From assembly GCA_028824125.1 (NCBI GenBank), contig JAPPES010000056.1, positions 1 through 52,208 on the forward strand: a stretch of 52,208 nt of DNA, written 5' to 3'. A program made the position numbers and the translations under genes. The notes beneath the pieces were generated by a model. The model was not told the origin of the DNA. It made no database searches and was given only the letters and a program-made list of their open reading frames with translations. Origin of the DNA: Candidatus Poribacteria bacterium (GTDB taxonomy: Bacteria; Poribacteria; WGA-4E; WGA-3G). Shown in pieces: positions 1 through 7,996 of this stretch (positions within the stretch are counted from its first letter, which is position 1; every line of letters begins with the position of its first letter).

Positions 1-76
1 TGGCATTCGCCATGATTCATACCGTTGATTTCTTCCTAACCTCGCCAATGTCCAGTTAATTGTAGGTTTTACTATA
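1..76. repeat. Right end of a TATAGT-type MITE-like element (partial)
   Basis: The segment ends with GTCCAGTTAATTGTAGG followed by TTTTACTATA. This matches the right terminal inverted repeat of the complete elements at 872-1020 and 42045-42206. Its interior carries the 'TGGCATTC...ATACCGTTGATTT' module also seen at 30933-30977 and 34315-34359, interrupted here by about 10 bases. The left end lies before the window. Confidence 0.55.
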
Positions 77-108
77 AAAATGTGTAACTATGCCAAGAGG
101 TTAAAATT

Positions 109-801
109 ATGTCTTATGAAGCAATTGAATCAAAGTTTATCGCAACACCAGAAAAAGGTGAGGTCTCCTCACTGTTAATCCGCCCAGACAACGCAAAATG
201 GCTTTTAGTGCTTGGGCATGGCGCCAGCACAAATATGCGCAGTTCAACGCTCCAAACCATCGCCGAACGATTAGCAGATATTGGAATCGCAACATTCCGT
301 TACCAGTTCCCTTACATGGAGCGCGGCGGGGGCGGCAGAGAATCGGAGGCGGTTGCACTGCAAACTGTCCGATCCGCTGCGGCTGCTGCACACGAGGCTG
401 CAGACGATCTGTCTATCCTTGTCGGCGGACACTCCTATAGCGGACGCATGTCCTCAATGTCCGCAGCGCAAGAACCGATTGAGCATGTCAAAGGTCTTGT
501 GTTTTTCGCATTCCCGTTGCATCCTTCTGGTAAGGAAGGCACAGAACGCGCTGAACATCTTGCTGACGTTACGATACCAATGCTGTTCCTGTCTGGCACA
601 CGCGATAAGCTGGCAAAACTTGAGTTATTGGAACCGGTCTGTGAAAAACTTGGCGACAAAACCACCTTGCATCTGCTGGATACGGCTGACCACGGGTTCA
701 AAACCCTAAAACGTTCACGTAAATCTGATGAAGACGTTTTTGTTGAGATGGCGCGGGTGCTGAGTGAGTGGGCAGAAAGGATAGTGTTCTGTCCAGTCTA
801 A
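109..801 (+). CDS. Alpha/beta hydrolase of the KANL3/Tex30 (dienelactone-hydrolase-like) type
   Basis: This 230-residue protein has the layout of a small cytoplasmic alpha/beta hydrolase with no signal peptide. An early GHGAST loop is the likely oxyanion region. The nucleophile elbow is GGHSYSGR near residue 107, the acid candidate lies in SGTRDKL, and the catalytic histidine in TADHGFK near the C-terminus. KANL3/Tex30-like proteins share the 'HGAS' loop and GHS(Y/F)GG elbow; their substrates are mostly unknown, so none is assigned. An AAGAGG ribosome-binding site sits 8 bases before the ATG. The gene stands alone, with a MITE end just upstream and another MITE downstream. I am sure of the fold, not of the reaction. 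Confidence 0.85.
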   Translation: MSYEAIESKFIATPEKGEVSSLLIRPDNAKWLLVLGHGASTNMRSSTLQTIAERLADIGIATFRYQFPYMERGGGGRESEAVALQTVRSAAAAAHEAADDLSILVGGHSYSGRMSSMSAAQEPIEHVKGLVFFAFPLHPSGKEGTERAEHLADVTIPMLFLSGTRDKLAKLELLEPVCEKLGDKTTLHLLDTADHGFKTLKRSRKSDEDVFVEMARVLSEWAERIVFCPV

Positions 802-871
802 AAATATAGATATTTTATATTTTTTATGAAGACTTGACAGGCAATAGTATTTCTTTAGACTGTTTCTAACT

Positions 872-1020
872 TATAGTAGATTTTAGAATTATTTATACAC
901 TTTGCATAGCGAAGTTGGGAAACCTCGCCTCCCGTTAATGTAAGAGGCGCAATGAATTGCGCGACTACAAACGCGTCAAACCTATTAAGAACTGTCCAAG
1001 TAATTTTAGATTTCACTATA
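872..1020. repeat. Complete TATAGT-type MITE-like element
   Basis: The left terminus (872-900) begins TATAGTAGATTTTAGAATTA, and the reverse complement of the right terminus (992-1020) begins TATAGTGAAATCTAAAATTA: imperfect inverted repeats of about 28 bp with TA at both tips. The interior holds two palindromic modules: a GAAGTTGGGAAACCTCGCC-type hairpin and the GCGCAATGAATTGCGC hairpin, the latter recurring at 35679-35709. There is no coding capacity. TA-tipped ends suggest mobilisation by an IS630/Tc1-mariner-type transposase elsewhere in the genome (inference). Confidence 0.7.
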
Positions 1021-1046
1021 ATATTTTAGAATGGACACTTCATTAG

Positions 1047-1084
1047 TTTCTGTAGTCTCAATCTTCTGGTTGAGACTACAGAAA
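1047..1084 (-). terminator. Strong stem-loop downstream of the 1094-1909 gene
   Basis: A perfect 15-bp inverted repeat (TTTCTGTAGTCTCAA and its complement) encloses an 8-base loop, 9 bases past the stop codon of the minus-strand gene. No long T-run follows, so this is either a terminator or a 3'-end stabilising hairpin. Confidence 0.5.
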
Positions 1085-1093
1085 TTAGGTTTA

Positions 1094-1909
1094 CTACCGA
1101 AGAGATTTTAACTGCCCCCAAACAACGCTGACTTTTTCAGCAGGGTCTACCGATTGTAAGTCTTGTGCAAAACGATTGGCAATAAGTTCGGCATATTCGG
1201 TTGCGACTTGCTCGTTTTCTGGTATCGCAGTGCCGCAGCAGGAAGTATGGAAATTAATGAACCATCCCTTCATATCTTTTGTTCGATAAGCAATCGGATC
1301 GGCATTTGTGCCATCATCAGCATAACTTTCAAACTCAAAATCGTTTTGTTCCAGGACATTAAGACCCGCTGGGCGATTTGATGTCCATTTTTTCAGCGAA
1401 GGAATGTACTTTTTACCGAGATCGGTAGGGGAAACGGAGGCTGTATTGGCATTTGTGACTGTAACCCCAAACACTTTTTGCTGTCCTGCTCCTTCTGCGG
1501 TAACTCGTCCATTCGCACCAAAATCCCAATAATAGTAAAATGGGTAATCACCTATGAAGCCGCCGATACCTCCATCTCTCAACCACGTATAAACTGGGTC
1601 GTCCTTTCCTCTATTCTGAAATATCGTTTCAGGTGTGTTTCCTTGAGTGAGAACATAGATTCCTTTTGGGTTAGCTTCCATATACTCTAATAGGCCATCA
1701 CTATCAACGATTTCGGCATCAAGTTTTTCATCTTCAAGTTTTTCAACGATAAGCTTAGCTAAACCCTCTGCACCAGCCGCACCGCCTGCTATTCCTAAAC
1801 CCCCACCATTCTCCATCTTAATATCATAGACTACTGCTATATCCTGACCGAAACTATAACTTACAAAAATTAGCGCGATAATTGATACAAAACAAAATAA
1901 TCTTTTCAT
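1094..1909 (-). CDS. Secreted hypothetical protein, ThuA/amidotransferase-like, with WGQLK tail
   Basis: The 271-residue product has a clear Sec signal peptide (MKRLF, then a hydrophobic stretch, cleavage near SFG-QD). The mature part alternates strands and helices (VVYDI; AEGLAKLIVEKL; AEIVDSDGLLEYM; GIYVLTQG; GGIGGFIGDYPFYYYWD), reminiscent of ThuA/class-I amidotransferase-like flavodoxin folds. No catalytic triad is recognised, so no reaction is given. Its last residues, KVSVVWGQLKSLR, closely match the tails of the two LamG proteins at 14612-16262 although the rest is unrelated (see findings). The start ATG has an AGGAGGAAC-type site just upstream. The gene is monocistronic, between a MITE and the TnpB element. 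Confidence 0.75.
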   Translation of the reverse strand: MKRLFCFVSIIALIFVSYSFGQDIAVVYDIKMENGGGLGIAGGAAGAEGLAKLIVEKLEDEKLDAEIVDSDGLLEYMEANPKGIYVLTQGNTPETIFQNRGKDDPVYTWLRDGGIGGFIGDYPFYYYWDFGANGRVTAEGAGQQKVFGVTVTNANTASVSPTDLGKKYIPSLKKWTSNRPAGLNVLEQNDFEFESYADDGTNADPIAYRTKDMKGWFINFHTSCCGTAIPENEQVATEYAELIANRFAQDLQSVDPAEKVSVVWGQLKSLR

Positions 1910-1996
1910 TGTTCCTCCTAATTAAATTTTGACATCATAAAACCTTCGTTCAATGATTTAGTATAACATGTTTGCACAGAATATTATAGCTGATAT

Positions 1997-2014
1997 TTCT
2001 TACAAAGGTAAGAA
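1997..2014. other. Small perfect hairpin beside the TnpB element right end
   Basis: TTCTTAC-aaag-GTAAGAA forms a 7-bp stem with a 4-base loop just outside the predicted right end of the TnpB element. It could end transcripts leaving tnpB on the minus strand, or be a chance palindrome in the insertion target. Confidence 0.3.
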
Positions 2015-2020
2015 GTCTAA

Positions 2021-2200
2021 TTGACATAATCCCCCGCTAAAGCAGGGGATTTTTAGCTCTTATATTGGCAGCAATTGTTGCTGCCAAACGGCTTTTCCTG
2101 CTTCAGCGTTCACCGCATCCGAATGATGTCTGACACGAACTCCACAGGCGTTTAGGCTCTCGGTATGCCCTACCGCGAGGTTTCTCAAGTTGATTGCAGC
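2021..2200 (-). ncRNA. Candidate reRNA/omega RNA of the TnpB element
   Basis: In this family the guide RNA scaffold overlaps the 3' end of tnpB and runs to the right-end hairpin, with the guide taken from flanking DNA. Here that predicts a minus-strand RNA from roughly position 2200 to the CCCCGCTAAAGCAGGGG hairpin at 2032-2048, followed by a guide read from about 2020 downwards. The hairpin is visible; transcription and the 5' boundary are inferred from the family. Confidence 0.35.
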
Positions 2201-3244
2201 GTTTATATCTCTGTCTACTGATGTACCACATTCACTGCAATGATACATTCTTTCTGAAAGCGCTAAGTCTTTCTTCTTGTGCCCACAACGGCTACATGTT
2301 TTTGATGACGCATAGAATTGGGATGCTTCTCTAACAGGTATGCCACGTGCTTCCGCTTTCGTCTTGAGTTTAGACAGAAACGCACCTAATCCTGAGTCTG
2401 ATAATGCTTTCGCAAGTTTCTTATTCTTTAGCATGTTGGTTACCTTGAGTGTCTCAATCCCAATACCACTTGCTTTGTTGACAATATCTGTTGTGGCTTT
2501 GTGGTGTGCATCGGCTCTGATACAAGCTATCTTATAGTGAATACGGGCTACTTTCCACTTTTGCTTTATCCAGTTTTGGGAGCCTTTAGTCCGCATACTG
2601 AGCCTGTGATGAGCACGTTTGAGTTTATTTTCAAAATGTTTCAAAGGTCTTGGGTTGTCATATTGAGTGCCATCTGAACAGGTCGCAAGAGAGTTTATAC
2701 CCACATCAATCCCGACAACAGGGTGCGTTGAGGTATCAACGGTTTCGGTGTCCTCTGTGTCTACGGTGATGGAGGCAAACCATCTGTGAGCTGTCCTGCT
2801 GACAGTCACTTTCATGATTTTCCCTGTCCAACGCAACTCTTGAAACATGCTGACCCAACCGATCTTAGGAAGTTTGATACGCTTCCCAACCACTTGGACA
2901 GTTTGATTATTCGTTGTAAATGCGTCCTTCTTGCCACGCTTCTTATACTTCGGGAACTTCGCACGCTTACCAATCCAATTCGCAATCGCAGCTGAGAGAT
3001 GCACAAAGATACTTTTGTTCGCTACAACTTGATCTTGTGTCTTTGTCCACGCATAAGATTTCTTGGTTTTGTTGAACCTTGAGTTTAGTTCTGTCGCAGA
3101 TAGAAAATTATCTTTATCCAATTCTGCCTTAAAGTCTGCTAACGCATGATTGTAAGCAAAACGGGCATATCCACATTGCTGAGCAAACCAATTCTGCTGT
3201 TTGTTGTTCGGATTTAATGCAATCTTATGGGTTCGTAATGGCAT
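2060..3244 (-). CDS. tnpB: RNA-guided endonuclease TnpB
   Basis: This 394-residue protein has the full TnpB layout: an N-terminal OrfB helix-turn-helix region (MPLRTHKIALNPN, with WFAQQCGYARFAYNHAL), a RuvC-like core and a C-terminal zinc ribbon. The RuvC carboxylates are all present: D in VGIDVGINSLAT (about residue 178), E in GIGIETLKV (about 265) and D in SVDRDINAA (about 346). The ribbon has CSRCG and CSECG pairs. TnpB cleaves DNA guided by the element's own RNA and favours element retention. Length is normal and there is no frameshift, so it is probably active. AAGGAAG lies upstream of the chosen ATG. No partner tnpA is nearby. Confidence 0.95.
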   Translation of the reverse strand: MPLRTHKIALNPNNKQQNWFAQQCGYARFAYNHALADFKAELDKDNFLSATELNSRFNKTKKSYAWTKTQDQVVANKSIFVHLSAAIANWIGKRAKFPKYKKRGKKDAFTTNNQTVQVVGKRIKLPKIGWVSMFQELRWTGKIMKVTVSRTAHRWFASITVDTEDTETVDTSTHPVVGIDVGINSLATCSDGTQYDNPRPLKHFENKLKRAHHRLSMRTKGSQNWIKQKWKVARIHYKIACIRADAHHKATTDIVNKASGIGIETLKVTNMLKNKKLAKALSDSGLGAFLSKLKTKAEARGIPVREASQFYASSKTCSRCGHKKKDLALSERMYHCSECGTSVDRDINAAINLRNLAVGHTESLNACGVRVRHHSDAVNAEAGKAVWQQQLLPI

Positions 3245-3410
3245 ATCGCTACTTCCTTGAAAGGTGGCTACTCCCTATTGTGAGTGGTGTGACGGACCTA
3301 ACAAATCCGCCACGGAAGTAGTTCTATTAGGATATCATCTTTCACGCGAAAAGTCAAGTTATTTTGCGGTGTCTACATCCCCGCGCTAAAGCAACGGGGG
3401 CTTGACACCG

Positions 3411-3866
3411 AAGATTGATAATAATCACTGCAAACAAGACATATCATCATGAAAGTACGTTTCGTTTGTAGTTTTTTCTTAGCTTACAGCGCATGAGATC
3501 GCATTCTAATTCAAAATAGCATATTGCTTATTAGGGGACTATCTCATGCACCAACATCTTATCAAATCTACCAAGTTTTTTCAAGGACTTCTGTATACAA
3601 AGGGTGTGTTCTGTGCATTCCGCGATTCTGAAAAATGAAATCGAGTTTAAAACCCTCGGCCAATGGACATCGGGGTTTAAAACCCCTCGAACAAGAAAGA
3701 GCAACGGTTAATGACAAAAACTTTATATACCCTACCAACTCTTTTGACTCTCATAGCAATTTATGGTATCATTTCATGAATGTTGGAAAACAGATATTGT
3801 ATCACTCGCCAAACTACCAAATTTTAGCAAGCACAGATACACTTGGGTGAAAAAGGAACTTAACAC
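3411..3866. other. Gene-free spacer with short repeats
   Basis: I see no convincing gene here. Two copies of a palindromic word occur at 3642-3658 and 3671-3689 (core GTTTAAAACCC, each followed by TCG), and a 9-bp inverted repeat GCATGAGAT/ATCTCATGC at 3491-3499 and 3541-3549. A 22-codon reading frame (start at 3709) encodes a short hydrophobic, signal-like peptide followed by stops. It may be a decayed secreted-protein start but is too weak to call. Confidence 0.4.
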
Positions 3867-5603
3867 ATGAAAATCGCAAGGTCCATCCTTTTGATGTCAA
3901 TTTTCGCTTCTATCCTATTTAGTCTAAATCTTTTTGCTCAAGACTATAACAAGTGGAAACTCCCTGAAGGTGCCAAACTCCGACTTGGAAAGGGCAGAGT
4001 GCATGATATAAAATATACGCCGGACGGTAAACGTGTTGCTGTAGCAACGAGTATCGGAATTTGGATATATGATGCCCATACGCACGAAGAACTCGCGCTT
4101 CTCACGGGACATACAAGTAGGGTGACAGCAATAGACTTTCCCGCGGATGGTAGTTTTCTCGCGAGTGGCAGTTTTGATGGAACTGTCCGACTCTGGAATA
4201 TAGACACAGGAGAACAAACAGCTATTTTCGCAGGACATCAAGGCTCAATTGGAAATATCGCCGTTTCACCTGACGGGAAGACCGTCGTTAGTGGAGGAAC
4301 CTGGGATACAACTATTATTCTTTGGGATATAAAAACCGGAAAACAAATTAAACGTCACTCCAAATACCACGATAATCTGTTTCGTCGATTGAAGATATAC
4401 TTTGACAGATCTAGGACAATACCAGACCCCAATGCCATTGAAGCATTGGCTTTTTCACCTGATGGGCAAACCTTTGCAAGTGGACACCGAGATGGGACTC
4501 TGCGAATATGGGATGCAGAAACTGGGCGAAAACGTAAAACTATTGGAGTTCACAATTATGCAGGTATAGAAAGTTTAACATACTCTCCCGATGGAAAAAA
4601 GTTAGTAAGTTGTACTAGGACACAAGAAATTCTGCTACACACTTTTCGAAATGGTAAACACCTGTCAAGCCATATTCATTATGTTCCTTTCCCTCATAAT
4701 TTAGTATTTTCTCCGGATGGCAACAATCTTTTCGGTATAGGTTATATGGGGCAAGACACTGTCGGACAGCAACCTTACATACACAAATGGAATGTAAACA
4801 CTGGTGGGCTGTTAATGTCCACTCCTACACCATACACATATCAAATAACATCCTTGACAGGTTCACCTGATGGAAGCACACTTTTGAATGGGGGGTGGGG
4901 AGATACAATTGTATCTTGGAACCCAGAAACTCTGGAACATTCAATATTCACAACAGGGCATGCCACAGTAGGTAGAACATTACAGTTTTCACCCGATGGA
5001 AAAATGCTTAACACTATAAGCGGTAAAGACAATCTTAAGTTTTTGGATACAGAGACGGGTGCTGAAATTTCTGCACCTCAGCAAAAAAGTAATTCCACAA
5101 AACAAAAACCAAAAACTTCTCAACGCCGTGTTTCTGCAGAATATATTAAAAAACGAACAGCGATTCGTATTTATGATGTTGAAACAGGCACAGATATGTA
5201 CCATATTACTGAACATAAGGATATTATCTGGCGGTATAGTTTTTCACCTGACAGGAAAACACTTGCGACTGCAAGTAAGGACATGACAATTCGCTTGTGG
5301 GAGGTGTCCACAGGTAAGGAATTACTTATGATTCCCACGTATTCGGGATGGCCTACTACTATAACCTTTTCCCCTGATGGAAAAACACTTGCGGGGGGTG
5401 GTGTGTACGACCGTGAACAAAGAAGTCTCAGTCTAATTCATGTGTGGGAAGTTCCGAGTGGACGTATATTGAAAAAACTGCCTGGACATATAGACGGTAT
5501 TGAGTCATTGCGTTTCTCACCAGATGGTAAAACCTTGGCAAGTAGTGGAGGCGGAGTAATTCTCCTCTGGGATTGGGAGAAAATTCTTCAATCAACAAGG
5601 TAA
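3867..5603 (+). CDS. Secreted WD40-repeat beta-propeller protein
   Basis: The 578-residue product starts with a Sec signal peptide (MKIARSILLMSIFASILFSLNLFAQ). The rest is a series of WD40 repeats in the bacterial style: 'FSPDGKTLASG...D.TI.LWD..TGK' recurs roughly ten times (for example AFSPDGQTFASGHRDGTLRIWD and FSPDRKTLATASKDMTIRLWE). Repeats in the middle (about residues 260-350) are less regular. There are probably one or two propellers in the periplasm or on the surface, acting as a protein-binding scaffold. No enzymatic domain is fused. AAGGA precedes the ATG by 9 bases. Its 3' end overlaps the convergent truD gene by 16 bases. A ligand cannot be inferred. Confidence 0.9.
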   Translation: MKIARSILLMSIFASILFSLNLFAQDYNKWKLPEGAKLRLGKGRVHDIKYTPDGKRVAVATSIGIWIYDAHTHEELALLTGHTSRVTAIDFPADGSFLASGSFDGTVRLWNIDTGEQTAIFAGHQGSIGNIAVSPDGKTVVSGGTWDTTIILWDIKTGKQIKRHSKYHDNLFRRLKIYFDRSRTIPDPNAIEALAFSPDGQTFASGHRDGTLRIWDAETGRKRKTIGVHNYAGIESLTYSPDGKKLVSCTRTQEILLHTFRNGKHLSSHIHYVPFPHNLVFSPDGNNLFGIGYMGQDTVGQQPYIHKWNVNTGGLLMSTPTPYTYQITSLTGSPDGSTLLNGGWGDTIVSWNPETLEHSIFTTGHATVGRTLQFSPDGKMLNTISGKDNLKFLDTETGAEISAPQQKSNSTKQKPKTSQRRVSAEYIKKRTAIRIYDVETGTDMYHITEHKDIIWRYSFSPDRKTLATASKDMTIRLWEVSTGKELLMIPTYSGWPTTITFSPDGKTLAGGGVYDREQRSLSLIHVWEVPSGRILKKLPGHIDGIESLRFSPDGKTLASSGGGVILLWDWEKILQSTR

Positions 5604-6661
5604 CCTTTAAGTTCTTGTAATACTACAGTTGCATATCCACCCGTGGGCAACGTAAAACAGAGGCGTAACCCTACATCTAAAGACTTAACTTGATGTAATT
5701 CCATCGGCATGCGTAGTGGTCGCCGTGTCCCAGGCAACCGAATTCCAGCAACTTTGCGAAATGCCTCAAATTTCACCCCTTCTGATGCAAGTAGTGCCGA
5801 CTCCAATGCATGAACTGTTGTTGTAGGTTGCCGCATCTTGTAGCCGAAGATAGGACCGGATGGACTAATCTCAAACGAATCCGCACGTGGTTGTTCAACA
5901 GCAGCACTTTTAACAAGGAACGGTGCCCCATTACTATGCTTCACTGCAATATCGCCATCCCAAAGTTGTCTCAAATTCGGCAACCGCTTCTCCAAAATAG
6001 CATTAAACAGGTACGCCTGATACGCAGACAAATATAATTTCCGAAGCCGATGCGAAATACAATTTACCGCCTTTTCCATTGATCCTTTTTCTTTTTCACG
6101 TTCAATTCGTTTCGCTAATTCTCCGAACTGTGTTGTTTTATCTGAAAGCACGTAATGCAATGCTTCGTCCCATTCTGCTTTTATCAGTGCCTTGCCTATC
6201 AGGTGTGAGTCATGTTTATTGCCAAATCGCTGCACGCCGAACCGATTCGGCACCCCCGCAGCTGCTAATTGTGCCATCTTTTCTTCAACAGGCAATAGTG
6301 CTGTCGGTGGCACATCACGCAATGTTATCTCAAACCGATTACCGCGAAGATGCCCTACACGCAGCTTATGCGGGTGTCGTTCCGCCCACAAAATCTCAAT
6401 TGCGGACAGCGTTAGCCGCAGAACCTGCTCAGGTGGAACACCTTCCACAGATAACATCTGTGTTGTGACTGCGTATTTATCTTTCAGCCCCGCATATCCG
6501 AAATTTCTGGGGTTCACATGCAACGCATGTGCGATTTGGCCAATCGCTTCAAAAGTGCTAAGCTTCTGTTTTCGGATAGCAAAAAACGTGTGCGTGCCTA
6601 CCCGCGATGGTTCATAAAGCGGTAGTTCTTCAACAATGAAATCGTGAGGTTCTATTTTCAT
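5588..6661 (-). CDS. truD: tRNA pseudouridine(13) synthase TruD
   Basis: TruD makes pseudouridine at position 13 of tRNA-Glu and some other tRNAs. The 357 residues match the family length. The catalytic motif GYAGLKDKYAVTTQ (near residues 55-69) contains the active-site aspartate. Other family signatures are the N-terminal FIVEELPLYEPS, PNRFGVQRFG and FGYKM near the C-terminus. An AAGGG stretch lies ahead of the ATG. The gene converges with the WD40 gene (16-base overlap). Just upstream of its start is a degenerate MITE, so its promoter may lie within that element. Confidence 0.95.
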   Translation of the reverse strand: MKIEPHDFIVEELPLYEPSRVGTHTFFAIRKQKLSTFEAIGQIAHALHVNPRNFGYAGLKDKYAVTTQMLSVEGVPPEQVLRLTLSAIEILWAERHPHKLRVGHLRGNRFEITLRDVPPTALLPVEEKMAQLAAAGVPNRFGVQRFGNKHDSHLIGKALIKAEWDEALHYVLSDKTTQFGELAKRIEREKEKGSMEKAVNCISHRLRKLYLSAYQAYLFNAILEKRLPNLRQLWDGDIAVKHSNGAPFLVKSAAVEQPRADSFEISPSGPIFGYKMRQPTTTVHALESALLASEGVKFEAFRKVAGIRLPGTRRPLRMPMELHQVKSLDVGLRLCFTLPTGGYATVVLQELKGYLVD

Positions 6662-6664
6662 TTT

Positions 6665-6823
6665 TACCCTTAGAAAATTTGGACCCGACGAATCAACGCT
6701 AAATCATGCAGAATACGCGTATGGTATTCTGCATTGGTTAGAAACCCGCACCCGACGAATGCCATACGCGCATGAGACGTTGATTCACCAGGGAGTGCGC
6801 ACATATTTTTAGATTTCGCTATA
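6665..6823. repeat. Decayed TATAGT-type MITE, right end fused to a coding sequence
   Basis: The right terminus (reverse complement TATAGCGAAATCTAAAAAT) matches the family terminus TATAGTGAAATCTAAAATT. The left terminus is degenerate (TTAGAAAATTTGGAC near 6672-6687). Inside are a perfect 11-bp stem (ATGCAGAATAC with GTATTCTGCAT) and a GGTTAGAAACCC remnant. The right tip overlaps the last four codons and the stop of the 6809-7534 gene. Confidence 0.5.
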
Positions 6824-7534
6824 ACCTCCAGTACGCCAACTATATTGTTGCCAATAATCTTGGTTATTAAGTTCTTGAAGGTGTCTTTCTATTTCAGCGA
6901 TAATGTCAGTGTCGGTTGTAAGTTCCAAAATTTTCTGAAAATCTGCTTTCGCTTCCTGCATCCGTCCTAAGAAGCCTTTTGTTTCACCTCGAATTTTATA
7001 AGTTTTGACATCAGCGGGGTTCTGGCGGATTTGCTCATTGAGCTCTTCAATCCCTTCTTCATAAAAATTTAGGATGTCTTCCGCATCCTGTCGTTCGGCA
7101 AGGATTCCAGGGGCACCTGGATCAATCTTAAGTGCCTCATCGTAATCGGCGATAGCAGCTTCATATTGATCCAAATTATATTTCGCGTTTCCTCGTCTGT
7201 AGTAGGTATCAGAAAGGTAGGGGAAGTTAGGATCTAGTCGTATCACTTCGTCTAAGTCTGAAATCGCAGAACGGAGTCCTGCGTTGCGATCAGAAGTCAG
7301 GAACTCGCGGAGCGCTAAGTAATCTCTCAGACATGCCCGATGGAAATACGCTTCGGCATAATTCGGATTGAGGCGGATAGCCTCATCGTAATCGGCAAAG
7401 GAAACCGGATCTGGGTCTAATAAAGCCCTCGCTAACCCTCGCTTGAAGTAGGCTTCCGCAGAATCTGGATTAAGTCGAATAGCTTCATTATACTCATTGA
7501 GTACAGATGTGTCAAGTCGTCTGAAAATTCGCAT
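6809..7534 (-). CDS. TPR-repeat protein
   Basis: This is a cytoplasmic-looking protein of tetratricopeptide repeats ('YNEAIRLNPDSAEAYFKRGLA', then repeats with YAEAYFHRA, YYRRGNAKYNLDQYEAAIADYDEALKIDP), about five to six repeats. TPRs mediate protein-protein contacts; the partner is unknown. I start at MRIFRRLDTS (7534) because AGAGGT precedes it by 6 bases. An upstream in-frame ATG at 7627 would add a non-TPR leader without a good ribosome site. The final codons (YSEI-stop) come from the MITE terminus at 6823, so the original C-terminus may have been different. It lies downstream of the two tRNA genes on the same strand. Confidence 0.8.
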   Translation of the reverse strand: MRIFRRLDTSVLNEYNEAIRLNPDSAEAYFKRGLARALLDPDPVSFADYDEAIRLNPNYAEAYFHRACLRDYLALREFLTSDRNAGLRSAISDLDEVIRLDPNFPYLSDTYYRRGNAKYNLDQYEAAIADYDEALKIDPGAPGILAERQDAEDILNFYEEGIEELNEQIRQNPADVKTYKIRGETKGFLGRMQEAKADFQKILELTTDTDIIAEIERHLQELNNQDYWQQYSWRTGGYSEI

Positions 7535-7654
7535 GTTTTTACCTCTATGCTTGATGTTGTTCACACGGATAGCATATTGATGGTAGACTGTCCTGTAACG
7601 AAAAAACCACAGTGTTGTAAAGCACAACCTGTGGCTAATTCTTCATAATATAAA

Positions 7655-7730
7655 CGGGCCCGACGGGACTTGAACCCGCGACCTCCTGCGTGACAGGCAG
7701 GCGCGCTAAACCAAACTGCGCCACGAGCCC
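7655..7730 (-). tRNA. tRNA-Asp (anticodon GTC)
   Basis: The reverse strand folds into a complete cloverleaf. The acceptor is GGGCTCG/CGGGCCC with a G discriminator, the anticodon stem is CCTGC/GCAGG around the loop CTGTCAC, and the T-arm is GCGGG-TTCAAGT-CCCGT. Anticodon GTC reads Asp codons, and the G discriminator is typical for tRNA-Asp. CCA is not encoded. Confidence 0.95.
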
Positions 7731-7749
7731 ATAAAAAGTGCCTAACAGG

Positions 7750-7823
7750 TAGGCGGGACAGGACTTGAACCTGTGACCTACAGCTTGTAAGGCTGTCGCT
7801 CTAGCCACCTGAGCTACCCGCCC
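7750..7823 (-). tRNA. tRNA-Val (anticodon TAC)
   Basis: The reverse strand gives acceptor GGGCGGG/CCCGCCT, D-arm TAGCTCAGGTGGCTAGAGC, anticodon stem ACAGC/GCTGT around CTTACAA, and T-arm ACAGG-TTCAAGT-CCTGT. Anticodon TAC reads Val codons; the discriminator is A. It lies 19 bases upstream of tRNA-Asp on the same strand, so the two are probably cotranscribed. Confidence 0.95.
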
Positions 7824-7996
7824 AAAATGAGATTGTGATATTATCTCATCTCAAGGACGTTATTAAGTATAACACGTCCGATGCAGTTTGTCAAGAAAAA
7901 TTGATTTTTTCTCAAATATTCAGAAATTATTTGCGTTATATCTCTCTTTTCTCGTAGAAGTTGTCAAAGACGGAAGTTTAATAACACAAGCGCATT

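Larger units (their letters stand above)
2021..3410 (-). mobile_element. TnpB-only IS200/IS605-group (IS1341-like) element
   Basis: A single tnpB gene is flanked by hairpins with the same GCTAAAGC core: CCCCGCTAAAGCAGGGG at 2032-2048 (right end, just past the tnpB stop) and CCCCG..CGGGG at 3379-3399 (left end). The left hairpin sits in a second stem, CGGTGTC/GACACCG (3367-3373 with 3404-3410). Subterminal hairpins instead of inverted terminal repeats are the hallmark of the IS200/IS605 group. No tnpA (HUH transposase) gene is present, so the element is non-autonomous. The exact tips are inferred; on the minus strand both hairpin flanks carry TGTCAA. Confidence 0.7.

Noticed and set aside
3642..3689. 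Pair of GTTTAAAACCC words as a possible CRISPR
   Set aside because: There are only two short palindromic copies, 29 bases apart start to start, with no regular array and no cas genes.
3635..3850. Open frame of 71 codons in the spacer before the WD40 gene
   Set aside because: It crosses two palindromic repeats, has no ribosome site and no recognisable motif.
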